Source of the DNA: DATBLE01 sp963775695
GTDB taxonomy: Bacteria; Actinomycetota; Thermoleophilia; Gaiellales; Gaiellaceae
Length of the DNA stretch: 64,000 bases
Direction of reading: 5' to 3'
Assembly (NCBI GenBank): GCA_963775695.1
Contig: CAVZJU010000010.1
Location: 113,157 to 177,156 of the forward strand
The stretch's first letter is position 1. Every line of letters begins with the position of its first letter. The notes under the pieces were generated by a model. The model was not told where the DNA came from. It worked only from the letters and a program-made list of their open reading frames with translations, and made no database searches. The position numbers and the translations under genes were made by a program. Positions 38,795-46,960 of this stretch are shown one piece after another.

Positions 38795-39929
38795 CATCGA
38801 ACGGGCACGCGAGCGCCTTGCCGGGGTTGCCCGCGTCACGCCTGTCTACCGCTCGGAGACGATCTCGCGCCTGGCCGGGCGCGACGTTCACCTGAAGGCC
38901 GAGAACCTCCAGCGGACGGGCTCGTTCAAGATCCGCGGGGCGGTCAACAAGCTGTCGACGCTCGGCGAGGCCCAGCGCGCCGCCGGCGTCGTCGCGGCGA
39001 GCGCCGGCAACCACGCGCAGGCGGTCGCCTGGGCGGCACGGGAGGCGGGAGTCGGCGCGACCATCTTCGTTCCGCAGGACGCGGCGATGGCGAAGGTCGA
39101 GGCGACGAAGGGCTACGGCGCCGAGGTCCGGATGGTGGGGCAGGGGATCGAGGAGGCGCTCGCCGAAGCGCGGAAGCTGAGCGACGAGACGGGTGCGGGG
39201 TTCGTCCACCCGTTCGAGGACGAGACGGTCGTCGCCGGACAGGGAACGATCGGCCTCGAGCTCGCCGAGCAGGTGACCGCGGAGACCGTGCTGGTGCCGA
39301 TCGGCGGCGGCGGGCTCGCTGCCGGGATCGGCCTGGCCCTGAGGGCATCTGCTCCCGGGACGAAGGTGGTCGGCATCCTTGCTGCACGGGATGCATTCGT
39401 GCTCGCGGACGGGATCGCGGTGAAGGAGCCCGGGGAGCTGACCGGGCCGTTGCTGGACGAGGTGCTCGACGACGTGGTCGAGGTCTCGCCCGACGGGATC
39501 GCGCAGGCGATCGTGCTCCTGCTCGAGCGGACGAAGCTTCTCGTCGAAGGGGCCGGAGCTGTCGGCGTCGCCGCGCTCCTCGCCGGGAAGATCCCGGGCG
39601 ACGGGCCGGTGGCTGTCGTTCTCTCCGGCGGCAACATCGACGCCAGCACCCTGATCGAGGTCGTGCGATACGGGGTCACCTCGGCCGGCAGGCACCTCGT
39701 CGTGCGCACGTCGGTGCCCGACCGGCCCGGCGAGTTGCTGAAGCTCCTCCAACTTGTGGCCGAGGAACGCGTCAACGTCCTTTCAGTGGAGCATCGCCGC
39801 GAAGGAGTGGACATTCCGGTCGGAGCGACCGGCATCGACCTGACCCTGCTGACGCGCGACGAAGCTCACTGCGAGGCGCTCCTCGACCAGATGCGCGGAT
39901 GGGGCTACGAGGTCGAGCGGCTGCGGTAG
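38778..39929 (+). CDS. ilvA: Threonine ammonia-lyase (deaminase) with ACT domain, probable ATT start
   Basis: 383 residues if initiated at ATT 38778. Fold-type II PLP enzyme: PLP lysine K51 in RTGSFKIRGA, ASAGNHAQAV, IGGGGLAAGIGLAL; C-terminal ACT-like domain (RHLVVRTSVPDRPGELLKLL). The first ATG in frame, 39087, would remove the PLP lysine, so translation must begin upstream. No ATG, GTG or TTG exists there between the last in-frame signal and ADIERARERLAG; ATT 38778 with GAGGT 9 bp upstream is the best candidate. Deaminates threonine to 2-oxobutanoate for isoleucine synthesis or catabolism. Confidence 0.85.
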   Translation: MPAPADIERARERLAGVARVTPVYRSETISRLAGRDVHLKAENLQRTGSFKIRGAVNKLSTLGEAQRAAGVVAASAGNHAQAVAWAAREAGVGATIFVPQDAAMAKVEATKGYGAEVRMVGQGIEEALAEARKLSDETGAGFVHPFEDETVVAGQGTIGLELAEQVTAETVLVPIGGGGLAAGIGLALRASAPGTKVVGILAARDAFVLADGIAVKEPGELTGPLLDEVLDDVVEVSPDGIAQAIVLLLERTKLLVEGAGAVGVAALLAGKIPGDGPVAVVLSGGNIDASTLIEVVRYGVTSAGRHLVVRTSVPDRPGELLKLLQLVAEERVNVLSVEHRREGVDIPVGATGIDLTLLTRDEAHCEALLDQMRGWGYEVERLR

Positions 39930-40855
39930 CGCTCGCGGCGACGGCGCTCGCCGTCGGGGCAGCCGGCTGCGGCGGGGGCGACCACGAGTCGCAGACCTCA
40001 CGGCCGGCGGCGTCGACGCTTCCGGGCCCATTCGCATACGACGCGTCGCGACCGCTCGCCTTTCGCAACAAGGGCCGCGTGAACAGCCCCTACCCGATCG
40101 CGGTCGACGACGTCTCGTACGCGGCGCCGAGCGGCCGCGTGCCAGCCTACCTTGCCGTGCCGAACAAGGGCGCCAGGCTGCCGGCCGTGATCTACCTACA
40201 CGGGTCGGGTGAAGGGCGCGAACGGTTCCTTCTGCCTGCCGTCTGGGCCGCGGGCAAGCGCGCGGTCGGCATGACGCTGACTCTGCCGTCCAGCAGCGCC
40301 GGCGCTCCGCCGGCCGGACTGAACCCCGAACAGGCGCTGGCGCGCGACCGGCGGATCTTCGCCTCGGACGTGATCGCCGTGCGCCGGGCCGTCGACGTGC
40401 TGCGCAGCCTCCCGCAGGTCGATCCGAAGCGCATCGGGCTCGTCGGCTGGAGCCTCGGCGCCCGCGTCGCCGCGGTCACCGCCGGCGCCGAGCCGCGCAT
40501 TCGCGCTGTGGTGCTGATGTCGGGCGGCTCGCTGCCGGTCTCGGCCTACGTCGCCCAGGCACCCGCTGCGCTCCGGCCGCAGGTTCGGCGGTCGCTGACA
40601 CAGATCGACCCGCTGCGCTGGCTGGCGCGCGCGCATCCGGGCTCGGTGATGCTCCAGGACGGCCGCCGGGACCAGATCGTGCCGCGGGCGGCGCTGGTCG
40701 CCCTCCAGAAGGCGGCTCCGCCCGGATCGGTGGTGCGCTGGTATCCGGCGGGACACGAGCTCGACGCGCAGGTCTACCGCGACCAGCTCGCCTTCCTGGC
40801 GGCGAAGCTCCCGATCGACGGGCCGCCGGTGCCTGGCGCGAGAACAGGCCCGTAA
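39899..40855 (+). CDS. Lipoprotein alpha/beta-hydrolase
   Basis: 318 residues from ATG 39899, overlapping ilvA by 31 bp. The N-terminus (RGRAAAVALAATALAVGAAGC) ends in a lipobox cysteine, so it should be lipid-anchored outside. Hydrolase core: HGSGEGRE oxyanion region, nucleophile S in GWSLGAR, acid D in DGRRDQIV and base H in PAGHELD, resembling dienelactone hydrolases and acetyl-xylan esterase-like proteins. Substrate unknown. Confidence 0.83.
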   Translation: MGLRGRAAAVALAATALAVGAAGCGGGDHESQTSRPAASTLPGPFAYDASRPLAFRNKGRVNSPYPIAVDDVSYAAPSGRVPAYLAVPNKGARLPAVIYLHGSGEGRERFLLPAVWAAGKRAVGMTLTLPSSSAGAPPAGLNPEQALARDRRIFASDVIAVRRAVDVLRSLPQVDPKRIGLVGWSLGARVAAVTAGAEPRIRAVVLMSGGSLPVSAYVAQAPAALRPQVRRSLTQIDPLRWLARAHPGSVMLQDGRRDQIVPRAALVALQKAAPPGSVVRWYPAGHELDAQVYRDQLAFLAAKLPIDGPPVPGARTGP

Positions 40856-40867
40856 TAGACTCGGCCG

Positions 40868-43800
40868 GTGGTGGAGGGCCGCCGGGAGAGAAAGGTCGTC
40901 ACCGTCCTCTTCGCCGACCTCGTCGGCTTCACGTCGCGTGCCGAGACACTCGATCCCGAGGACGTCGCGGACGAGCTCGGCCGCTATCACGGCCACGTTC
41001 GGGACGAACTCGAGCGCTACGGCGGCACGGTCGAGAAGGTCATCGGCGACGCAGTGATGGCGCTCTTCGGCGCACCGACCGCTCACGAGGACGATCCGGA
41101 GCGTGCGGTTCGCGCCGCGTTCGCGATCCGCGACTGGGCCGTCGAGGAGGACGTGGAGGTGCGGATCGGCATCAACACCGGCGAGGCGCTGGTCAGCGTC
41201 GACGCGCGCCCCGAGGCAGGCGAGGCGATGGCCGCCGGTGACGTGATCAACACGGGTGCTCGCCTGCAGGCGGCTGCTCCGGTCAACGGGGTCGTGGTCG
41301 GCGTGCAGACGTATCGCGCCACCGAGCGCGCGATCGAGTACCAGGACGCCGATCCGGTCGAGGCCAAGGGAAAATCGCAGCCGATCGCGGTCTGGCATGC
41401 GCTGAGGGCGCGCTCACGCGTGGCCGTCGACCGGGTCCACGGGGCGACGCTGGTCGGTCGGCTGCGCGAGGTGGCGCTCCTGAACGATGCGCTCGCCCGT
41501 GTGATCGAGGAGGCCTCCCCGCAGCTCGTCACGCTGGTGGGCGTGCCCGGGATCGGGAAGAGCAGGCTCGTGCTGGAGCTCTTCGGAACCGTCGAACAAC
41601 GTTCTGAGCTGGTTTTTTGGCGGCAAGGCCGCTGCCTGCCCTACGGGGACGGAGTCACGTTCTGGGCGCTCGGGGAGATGGTCAAGGCACAGGTCGGCAT
41701 CCTCGAAGCGGACTCGGGCGCGGAAGCGGAGCAGAAGCTGCGCGAGGCGGTGGACGACGGCTGGGTGCTTTCTCACCTCCGGCCACTGGTCGGCCTCGGC
41801 GGCTCGGAGGCGGCCGGCGATGCACGTGGCGAGGCGTTCGCGGCTTGGTCGCAGTTCTTCGAGGAACTCGCCCAGCGGAGTCCGCTCGTGCTCGTGTTCG
41901 AGGACATCCACTGGGCGGACGACCATCTGCTCGAGTTCATCGACGAGCTCGTCGAGCGCGCCGGCGACACGCGCCTGCTCGTCGTCTGCACTGCGCGGCC
42001 GGAGCTGCTCACACGGAGGGCCGGCTGGGGCGGGGGCATGGCGAATGCCCTGACGATCTCGCTGCCGCCCCTGTCCGACGACGACACCGCCCGCCTGATC
42101 GGGGAGCTGACCGGGACGCTCCTCCAGGCCGAGACCCAGGCAGAGCTGCTCGAGCGAGCCGGCGGGAATCCTCTGTATGCGGAGGAGTTCACACGCATGA
42201 TCCGCGACCGGGGCGCGGTCGGGCCGCTGCCGGAGACCGTGCAGGGTCTGATCGCCGCGCGGCTCGACCTGCTCGAGCCGGACGACAAGGGGCTCCTGCA
42301 GGATGCGGCAGTCGTCGGCAAGCGCTTCTGGACGGGAGCGCTCGCGGCGCTCGGTGACGGCGATCCGGCCGTTCTCGATCGCGTGCTTCGCACCCTCGAG
42401 CGAAAGGAGTTCATCCGCCGTGAGCGCTCGGGTGACGAGGGCGAATACGCTTTCCGACATCTGCTCGTCCGCGACGTGGCCTACGGGCAGATTCCACGGG
42501 CGGATCGTGCGGCGAAACATCTCGGCACCGCACGCTGGATCGAGAGCCTGGGCCGTGTCGAGGACCATGCCGAGATGCTCGCTCACCACTACCTCGAGGC
42601 CCTCGAGCTGACCAGGGCCGCGGGCGGAGACACCGGGGCATTCGCGGACGCGGCGTGCGGTGCGCTGGCGGGCGCCGGGGAACGCGCCATGGCACTGAAC
42701 GCCTACGACGCCGCCGCTCGCTTCTTCCGGGAGGCGCTCGACCTGGTTCCAGACGGCGACGCACGGCGCGGCCGCCTCGTCCCTCGGCTCGGGCGTGCGC
42801 TCTTCCTGCTCGGCGAGCCGGACCTGGCGATGCTCGCGCAGGCACGCGACGACCTCGTGGCGGCCGGGCAGATCGAGTCGGCAACCGAGGTCGAGATCGC
42901 CATCTCGGAGGGCTTCTGGATGCTCGGCGAGGGCGACCGCGCGATGGCGTCTGCCGAGCGCGCGCGGGTACTGGCCGACGACCTCGAGCTCTCGCCCACG
43001 AAGGTGCGGGTGCCGCTCCTTCTGTCCCGCCTGGCGATGCTCAACGGCCGCAACCGCGAGGCGATCGACCACGGCGAGGAGGCACTCGCGATGGGGGAGA
43101 CACTCGGGCTCGGCGACGTCCGCGCAGCTGCCCTCGTCAACATCGCATCGGCGCGCGCGTCGCTCGACGAGGGTGACTGGCTCGGTGAGCTGGCGACGAC
43201 GGTCGAGGCCGCGCGGAAGGCGAACGCCAGGTTCGACGAGGTACGGGCGCTCGGAAACGGCGGCTCACGATTGTTCCGCAGCGGCCGCATCGCCGAGTCG
43301 CTCACGATGTACGAGGAAGCCGAGGCCCGGGCCCGCCAGTACGGGCAGCGGGGCTTCCAGCGATGGCTCCAGGTCGTCTACGTCGCCGGCATCTACGAGA
43401 GTGGCAGGTGGGACGACGCGCGGCGGCGGGTCGCGGATTTCATCGCCGACCTGGAGGCCGGGTCTCCCCACTACCTCGGATTCGAGGCGCACCTCTGGCG
43501 TGCCCTGCTGCGGATGACGAGCGACGATCGCACGGGAGCGCTCGAGGATGCGGAGTCGGCGCTCGAGTACGCGGACCGGGCCGGCGATCCACAGGCCCAG
43601 TACCCGACCCAGTCGGGCGTCTCCTTCATTCTTGCCGAGCTCGGTCTCGCCGATCGCGCCGCGGAGGTCGTGGCCGGTCCGCTGGCTGCGGCCGAATCGC
43701 GGAGCGAGGAGGTCTTCAAGGAGGCCAACGCGCAGGTGCTCGCCTGGACGCTGACCGTGCTCGGTCGAAATGAGGAGGCCGTCGCCGCACTCGAGCGTGC

Positions 43801-44032
43801 TCCGCAGACGCCGTGGATCGAAGCGGGGATCGCCTTCGCGCGCGGCGAGCCCGCGGCGGCAGCCGAAATCCTGACCGAGATCGGCGCGCTGGCGTCGGCC
43901 GCCTACTGCCGCCTGAGCGCCGCCCGGCGCGGCGATCTCGCGCAGCTCGAGTCTGCGCTCGCGTTCTACCGTTCGGTGGGGGCGACGCGGTTCGTCGAGG
44001 AGGGCGAGTCGCTGCTCGCGGCGTCGGCCTAG
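40868..44032 (+). CDS. Class III adenylate/guanylate cyclase fused to STAND-like ATPase and TPR
   Basis: 1054 residues, GTG start. Residues about 8-180 are a cyclase domain: metal aspartates D17 (VLFADLVGF) and D61 (KVIGDAVMALFG), plus GDVINTGARLQAAA with the catalytic Asn and Arg, so it looks active. About 190-480: AAA/STAND ATPase with Walker A VGVPGIGKSR and Walker B LVFEDIHWADDH. The remaining ~550 residues are helical TPR-like repeats. Such proteins are typical actinobacterial signal sensors that couple an ATPase/TPR sensor to cyclic nucleotide output. The signal is unknown. Confidence 0.87.
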   Translation: MVEGRRERKVVTVLFADLVGFTSRAETLDPEDVADELGRYHGHVRDELERYGGTVEKVIGDAVMALFGAPTAHEDDPERAVRAAFAIRDWAVEEDVEVRIGINTGEALVSVDARPEAGEAMAAGDVINTGARLQAAAPVNGVVVGVQTYRATERAIEYQDADPVEAKGKSQPIAVWHALRARSRVAVDRVHGATLVGRLREVALLNDALARVIEEASPQLVTLVGVPGIGKSRLVLELFGTVEQRSELVFWRQGRCLPYGDGVTFWALGEMVKAQVGILEADSGAEAEQKLREAVDDGWVLSHLRPLVGLGGSEAAGDARGEAFAAWSQFFEELAQRSPLVLVFEDIHWADDHLLEFIDELVERAGDTRLLVVCTARPELLTRRAGWGGGMANALTISLPPLSDDDTARLIGELTGTLLQAETQAELLERAGGNPLYAEEFTRMIRDRGAVGPLPETVQGLIAARLDLLEPDDKGLLQDAAVVGKRFWTGALAALGDGDPAVLDRVLRTLERKEFIRRERSGDEGEYAFRHLLVRDVAYGQIPRADRAAKHLGTARWIESLGRVEDHAEMLAHHYLEALELTRAAGGDTGAFADAACGALAGAGERAMALNAYDAAARFFREALDLVPDGDARRGRLVPRLGRALFLLGEPDLAMLAQARDDLVAAGQIESATEVEIAISEGFWMLGEGDRAMASAERARVLADDLELSPTKVRVPLLLSRLAMLNGRNREAIDHGEEALAMGETLGLGDVRAAALVNIASARASLDEGDWLGELATTVEAARKANARFDEVRALGNGGSRLFRSGRIAESLTMYEEAEARARQYGQRGFQRWLQVVYVAGIYESGRWDDARRRVADFIADLEAGSPHYLGFEAHLWRALLRMTSDDRTGALEDAESALEYADRAGDPQAQYPTQSGVSFILAELGLADRAAEVVAGPLAAAESRSEEVFKEANAQVLAWTLTVLGRNEEAVAALERAPQTPWIEAGIAFARGEPAAAAEILTEIGALASAAYCRLSAARRGDLAQLESALAFYRSVGATRFVEEGESLLAASA

Positions 44033-44036
44033 GGCG

Positions 44037-45398
44037 CTAGCTGCCGCACCGGCGGAACTCGACGGTGTGACCGCCGGCCCGGTGCCAGTCGGGGATGCCG
44101 CCGTGGAGCACCGGGCGGGCGTCCACGCCGGCCGCGGCGAGGACGCTGGCTGCGACAGCCGCCCGGGCACCGCTCTCGCAGATCGTCACCACCGGCTTGT
44201 CGCCCGCGACGGCGGCGCCGTAGGCGCGGAGCAGCCGGTACGGGATGTGCTTGCTCCCGGGGATGAAGCCGGAGTCGCGCTCGTCCAGCTCGCGCACGTC
44301 GATCACGTCCACCTCGCCGCCTCGGAGGAGCGCGGCGAGGTCGTCGAGCTCGACCGTCCCGAGCGGCTCGAGCTCCTGCGGCCCGTCGAGGTAGCCCTGC
44401 AGCTCCAGCAGCCCCACCGCACGCAGCCGCCGGGCCGCCAGGTCGGCCTCGGCGGGTGTCGACGCGTGCAGGACGACCTGCTCGTCGCGCCTGAGCACGA
44501 AGCCGGCCCGCGTCCCGAAGCCCTTCACCGCCACCGGCACGTTCAGCGCGCCGGGCACGTGGCCGGCGGCGAAGTCGTCGACGCTCCGGACGTCGAGGAC
44601 GGTGGCGTCGTCAGGCGACCGCACGCGCTCGGGCGCCGGTGAGGCGCCGAGAAACGCGCCGCGGTTCAGCTCGACGATCCGCTCCATGTTCGGCGGCCGC
44701 GGCGTCGCCGCCTCCGCCGTCTCGTCGACGAACTCGGCCACCGTCGCGATCGCCAGCAACGGGTTTCCCCGGCGCTCGGCGCCGATCGTGGTGGAAGGCG
44801 CGGGGCTCATCCCGGTGCCGCACAGCGAGCCGGCGACGTGCCCGGGGAAGACGTGGACGTCGTCGGCGAGCTCCAGGAGCCGGTGCAGGCTGCGGAACAT
44901 GCCCTCTGCGCCCTCCCGGGCCTCGACGGCGAGGTCCGGCCGAGCGACGGTGCCCACGAACAGGGAGTCGCCGGTGAAGAGCCAGCTTTCCATGCGCGCA
45001 GGCGGGCTTTGCCCGGCTGCGCTGCGGTCAGCGTGGACGAGGAAGCAGCAGTGCTCCGGGCGGTGGCCGGGAGTGTGGATCGTCCGCGCCGTCACCGAGC
45101 CGGCCCTGAGCTCGTCGCCGTCCGCGAGCGGGTCGTGCGGATACGCCGCGCCCGCCTCGCGATGGATCGAGACCGGGACCTCGTGTTCCAGCGCCAACCG
45201 TCCGTGACCGGACACGTGGTCGGCGTGCGTGTGCGTCTCCAGCACGCGCACGATGCGCACGCCCTCCTGCTCGGCCGCCGTGAGGTACGGCTCGATCGCG
45301 TAGGCCGGGTCGATCAGCAGCGCCTCGCCCGCGTCGGCGTCGCCGACGAGGTAGGAGGCGCACCCGAGGTCCTCGTCGACGAACTGCCGAAACAGCAT
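44037..45398 (-). CDS. Persulfide dioxygenase-rhodanese fusion (CstB-like)
   Basis: 453 residues. Residues 1-230 are an ETHE1-type metallo-beta-lactamase domain with Fe ligands H56/H58/D60/H61 (ETHTHADH), H112 and D144 (FTGDSLF). About 255-345 is a rhodanese fold lacking the active cysteine (VVLHASTPAE), and 355-453 a rhodanese with an active-site cysteine in TICESGARAA. This three-domain plan (dioxygenase, pseudo-rhodanese, rhodanese) and length match S. aureus CstB, which turns persulfides into thiosulfate. It should detoxify low-molecular-weight persulfides and reduce sulfide stress. Confidence 0.87.
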   Translation of the reverse strand: MLFRQFVDEDLGCASYLVGDADAGEALLIDPAYAIEPYLTAAEQEGVRIVRVLETHTHADHVSGHGRLALEHEVPVSIHREAGAAYPHDPLADGDELRAGSVTARTIHTPGHRPEHCCFLVHADRSAAGQSPPARMESWLFTGDSLFVGTVARPDLAVEAREGAEGMFRSLHRLLELADDVHVFPGHVAGSLCGTGMSPAPSTTIGAERRGNPLLAIATVAEFVDETAEAATPRPPNMERIVELNRGAFLGASPAPERVRSPDDATVLDVRSVDDFAAGHVPGALNVPVAVKGFGTRAGFVLRRDEQVVLHASTPAEADLAARRLRAVGLLELQGYLDGPQELEPLGTVELDDLAALLRGGEVDVIDVRELDERDSGFIPGSKHIPYRLLRAYGAAVAGDKPVVTICESGARAAVAASVLAAAGVDARPVLHGGIPDWHRAGGHTVEFRRCGS

Positions 45399-45651
45399 CC
45401 CGCGTTGACGCTAGCAGCGGGCCTCGCTGTCTTTCCCATAGTGACACGCGGTCACGCGCAATAGGCCGTTCGGCCCTTGTGGGGTCGAGGCCCGATAGCC
45501 AAGATGGGCGTGGGAGAGAGAGTTGGTGCGCCGCTCGGGGTCTCGGAGGGCGGCGGCGGCTGCGGCGGCCGCTGTCCTCCGAAGAGGGCGCGCGTCCCAC
45601 GCAGGGCGGGGGCAGGCACTCGGTGCCTGTCCCTTCACCCTGTTCTGGAAC
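45399..45651. other. Intergenic region with hairpin
   Basis: 253 bases with no supported gene. It contains the hairpin GGCAGGCAC-TCG-GTGCCTGTC at 45611-45631 and a GC-rich stretch (45530-45600). I compared it with glycine, TPP and cobalamin riboswitch patterns and none fits. The hairpin probably ends the transcript of the acyl-CoA dehydrogenase operon after the mobile element. Confidence 0.45.
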
Positions 45652-45820
45652 TAGAGGCTTGATGTGAAATTCAGCCGGTGCCGGATGCCGCCCCAGACAC
45701 GGCGCCGGAGCGGCACGCTCCCCCTCGACACGTAACGCTGTTACGCGCCGAGGACGATCGCGGGCTCCGTCTTGGTCTGGAACGGCCCCGACGCGAGCCG
45801 AATTTCACATCAAGCCTCTA
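45652..45820. mobile_element. MITE-like element, copy 2 (169 bp, inverted termini)
   Basis: Termini TA-GAGGCTTGATGTGAAATTC and its exact inverse GAATTTCACATCAAGCCTC-TA are perfect over 19 bp. The interior matches copy 1 in the same orientation. It carries a perfect hairpin CGTAAC-GCT-GTTACG. The right TA is part of the TAG stop of the minus-strand acyl-CoA dehydrogenase; removing the element would still leave a TAG there. Perfect ends suggest this copy is the younger or better preserved. No transposase is near. Confidence 0.78.
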
Positions 45821-46960
45821 GCTCGCCGGCAGGCCGAGATGCCGGGCGATGACCATCCGTTGCACCTCGTTCGTGCCCTCGCCGATCTCGAGGATCTTCT
45901 GGTCGCGGTAGATCCGCGAGATCGGGAACTCGTCCATGAAGCCGTAGCCGCCGTGAATCTGGAGCGCGACGTTTGCCGCCCGGTTGGACAGGAGCCCCGT
46001 GTAGAGCTTCGCCTGCGCGGCCGCCAGCGCGAAGGGGCGCTCCTCGTCCTTGAGCCAGGCCGCCCGGTAGACGAGCGCTCGGCCCGCCTCGATCTCGGTC
46101 GCCAGGTCGGCGAGCTGGAACTGCACCGCCTGGAACGACGCGATCGGCCTGCCGAACTGCTGCCGCTCGAGCGCGTACTCGTGGGCGAGGTCGTAGGCGC
46201 CCTGGGCGAGCCCGACCCCCATCGCTGCCACCGAGATGCGACCTCCGTCGAGGATCTCGAGGAACTGCTTGAAGCCGTCGCCGCGCGGTCCGAGGAGGTT
46301 GCCCTCCGCCACGGCGCAGCCCTGGAAGGAGAGCTCCCGCGTATCGGAGGCGCGCCAGCCGAGCTTCTGCATCGGCGCCGAGATCTCGTAGCCGGGGGCG
46401 CCGTTCGGGACGATCAGGTTCGAGACCTCGTCCTCGCCGGTGCGGGCGGTGATCGTCACGCAGGCGGTGATGTCGGTCCCGGCGTTGGTGATGAACATCT
46501 TCGCGCCGTCGATCACCCAGCTCCCGTCGCGCAGCTCGGCCGTCGTGGAGGCTGACCCGGCGTCGGAGCCGGCGCCGGGCTCGGTCAGGCCGAAAGCGGC
46601 GAGCCGCTTGCCGGACGCCAGATCGGGCAGCCATTCGCGCTTCTGCTCTTCGGAGCCGAACAGGAAGATCGGCATCGTCCCGAGAGACGTGTGCGCAGCG
46701 ACCGTGATCGCCACCGACGAGTCGATGCGGGTCAGCTCCTCGACTGCGATCGCGTACGAGAGCGTGTCGCCGCCTCCGCCGCCGTACTCCTCCGGGATCG
46801 GGATCCCCATCAGGCCGAGGTCGGCCATCTCGGCGACGAGCTCGTACGGGAAGCGGTGCTCGCGGTCGAGCTCCTCGGCGACGGGCGCCACCTGCTCGAC
46901 CGCGAACGCTCGAACGGTGTCGCGGATCAGCTCGTGCTCGGGCGAGAGGTCGAAGTTCAT
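45818..46960 (-). CDS. Acyl-CoA dehydrogenase (isovaleryl/short-branched-chain type)
   Basis: 380 residues from ATG 46960 (MNFDLSPEHELIRDTVRAF). FAD domains: FGLTEPGAGSDAGS, FITNAGTD, PMQKLGWRASDTRELSFQG, and the C-terminal LQIHGGYGFMDEFPISRIYRDQKILEIGEGTNEVQR. The late-helix region and the neighbours (biotin carboxylase, carboxyltransferase, enoyl-CoA hydratase within 13 kb) fit a role in leucine or odd-chain acyl-CoA breakdown. It overlaps pepA by 4 bp. A longer frame upstream is a shadow of pepA. Confidence 0.9.
   Translation of the reverse strand: MNFDLSPEHELIRDTVRAFAVEQVAPVAEELDREHRFPYELVAEMADLGLMGIPIPEEYGGGGGDTLSYAIAVEELTRIDSSVAITVAAHTSLGTMPIFLFGSEEQKREWLPDLASGKRLAAFGLTEPGAGSDAGSASTTAELRDGSWVIDGAKMFITNAGTDITACVTITARTGEDEVSNLIVPNGAPGYEISAPMQKLGWRASDTRELSFQGCAVAEGNLLGPRGDGFKQFLEILDGGRISVAAMGVGLAQGAYDLAHEYALERQQFGRPIASFQAVQFQLADLATEIEAGRALVYRAAWLKDEERPFALAAAQAKLYTGLLSNRAANVALQIHGGYGFMDEFPISRIYRDQKILEIGEGTNEVQRMVIARHLGLPAS

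Noticed and set aside
45399..45651. Possible riboswitch upstream of the CstB-like gene
   Set aside because: GGGAGAG and CCGAAG words resemble glycine-riboswitch parts, but order, spacing and the CTCTCAGG element are missing.
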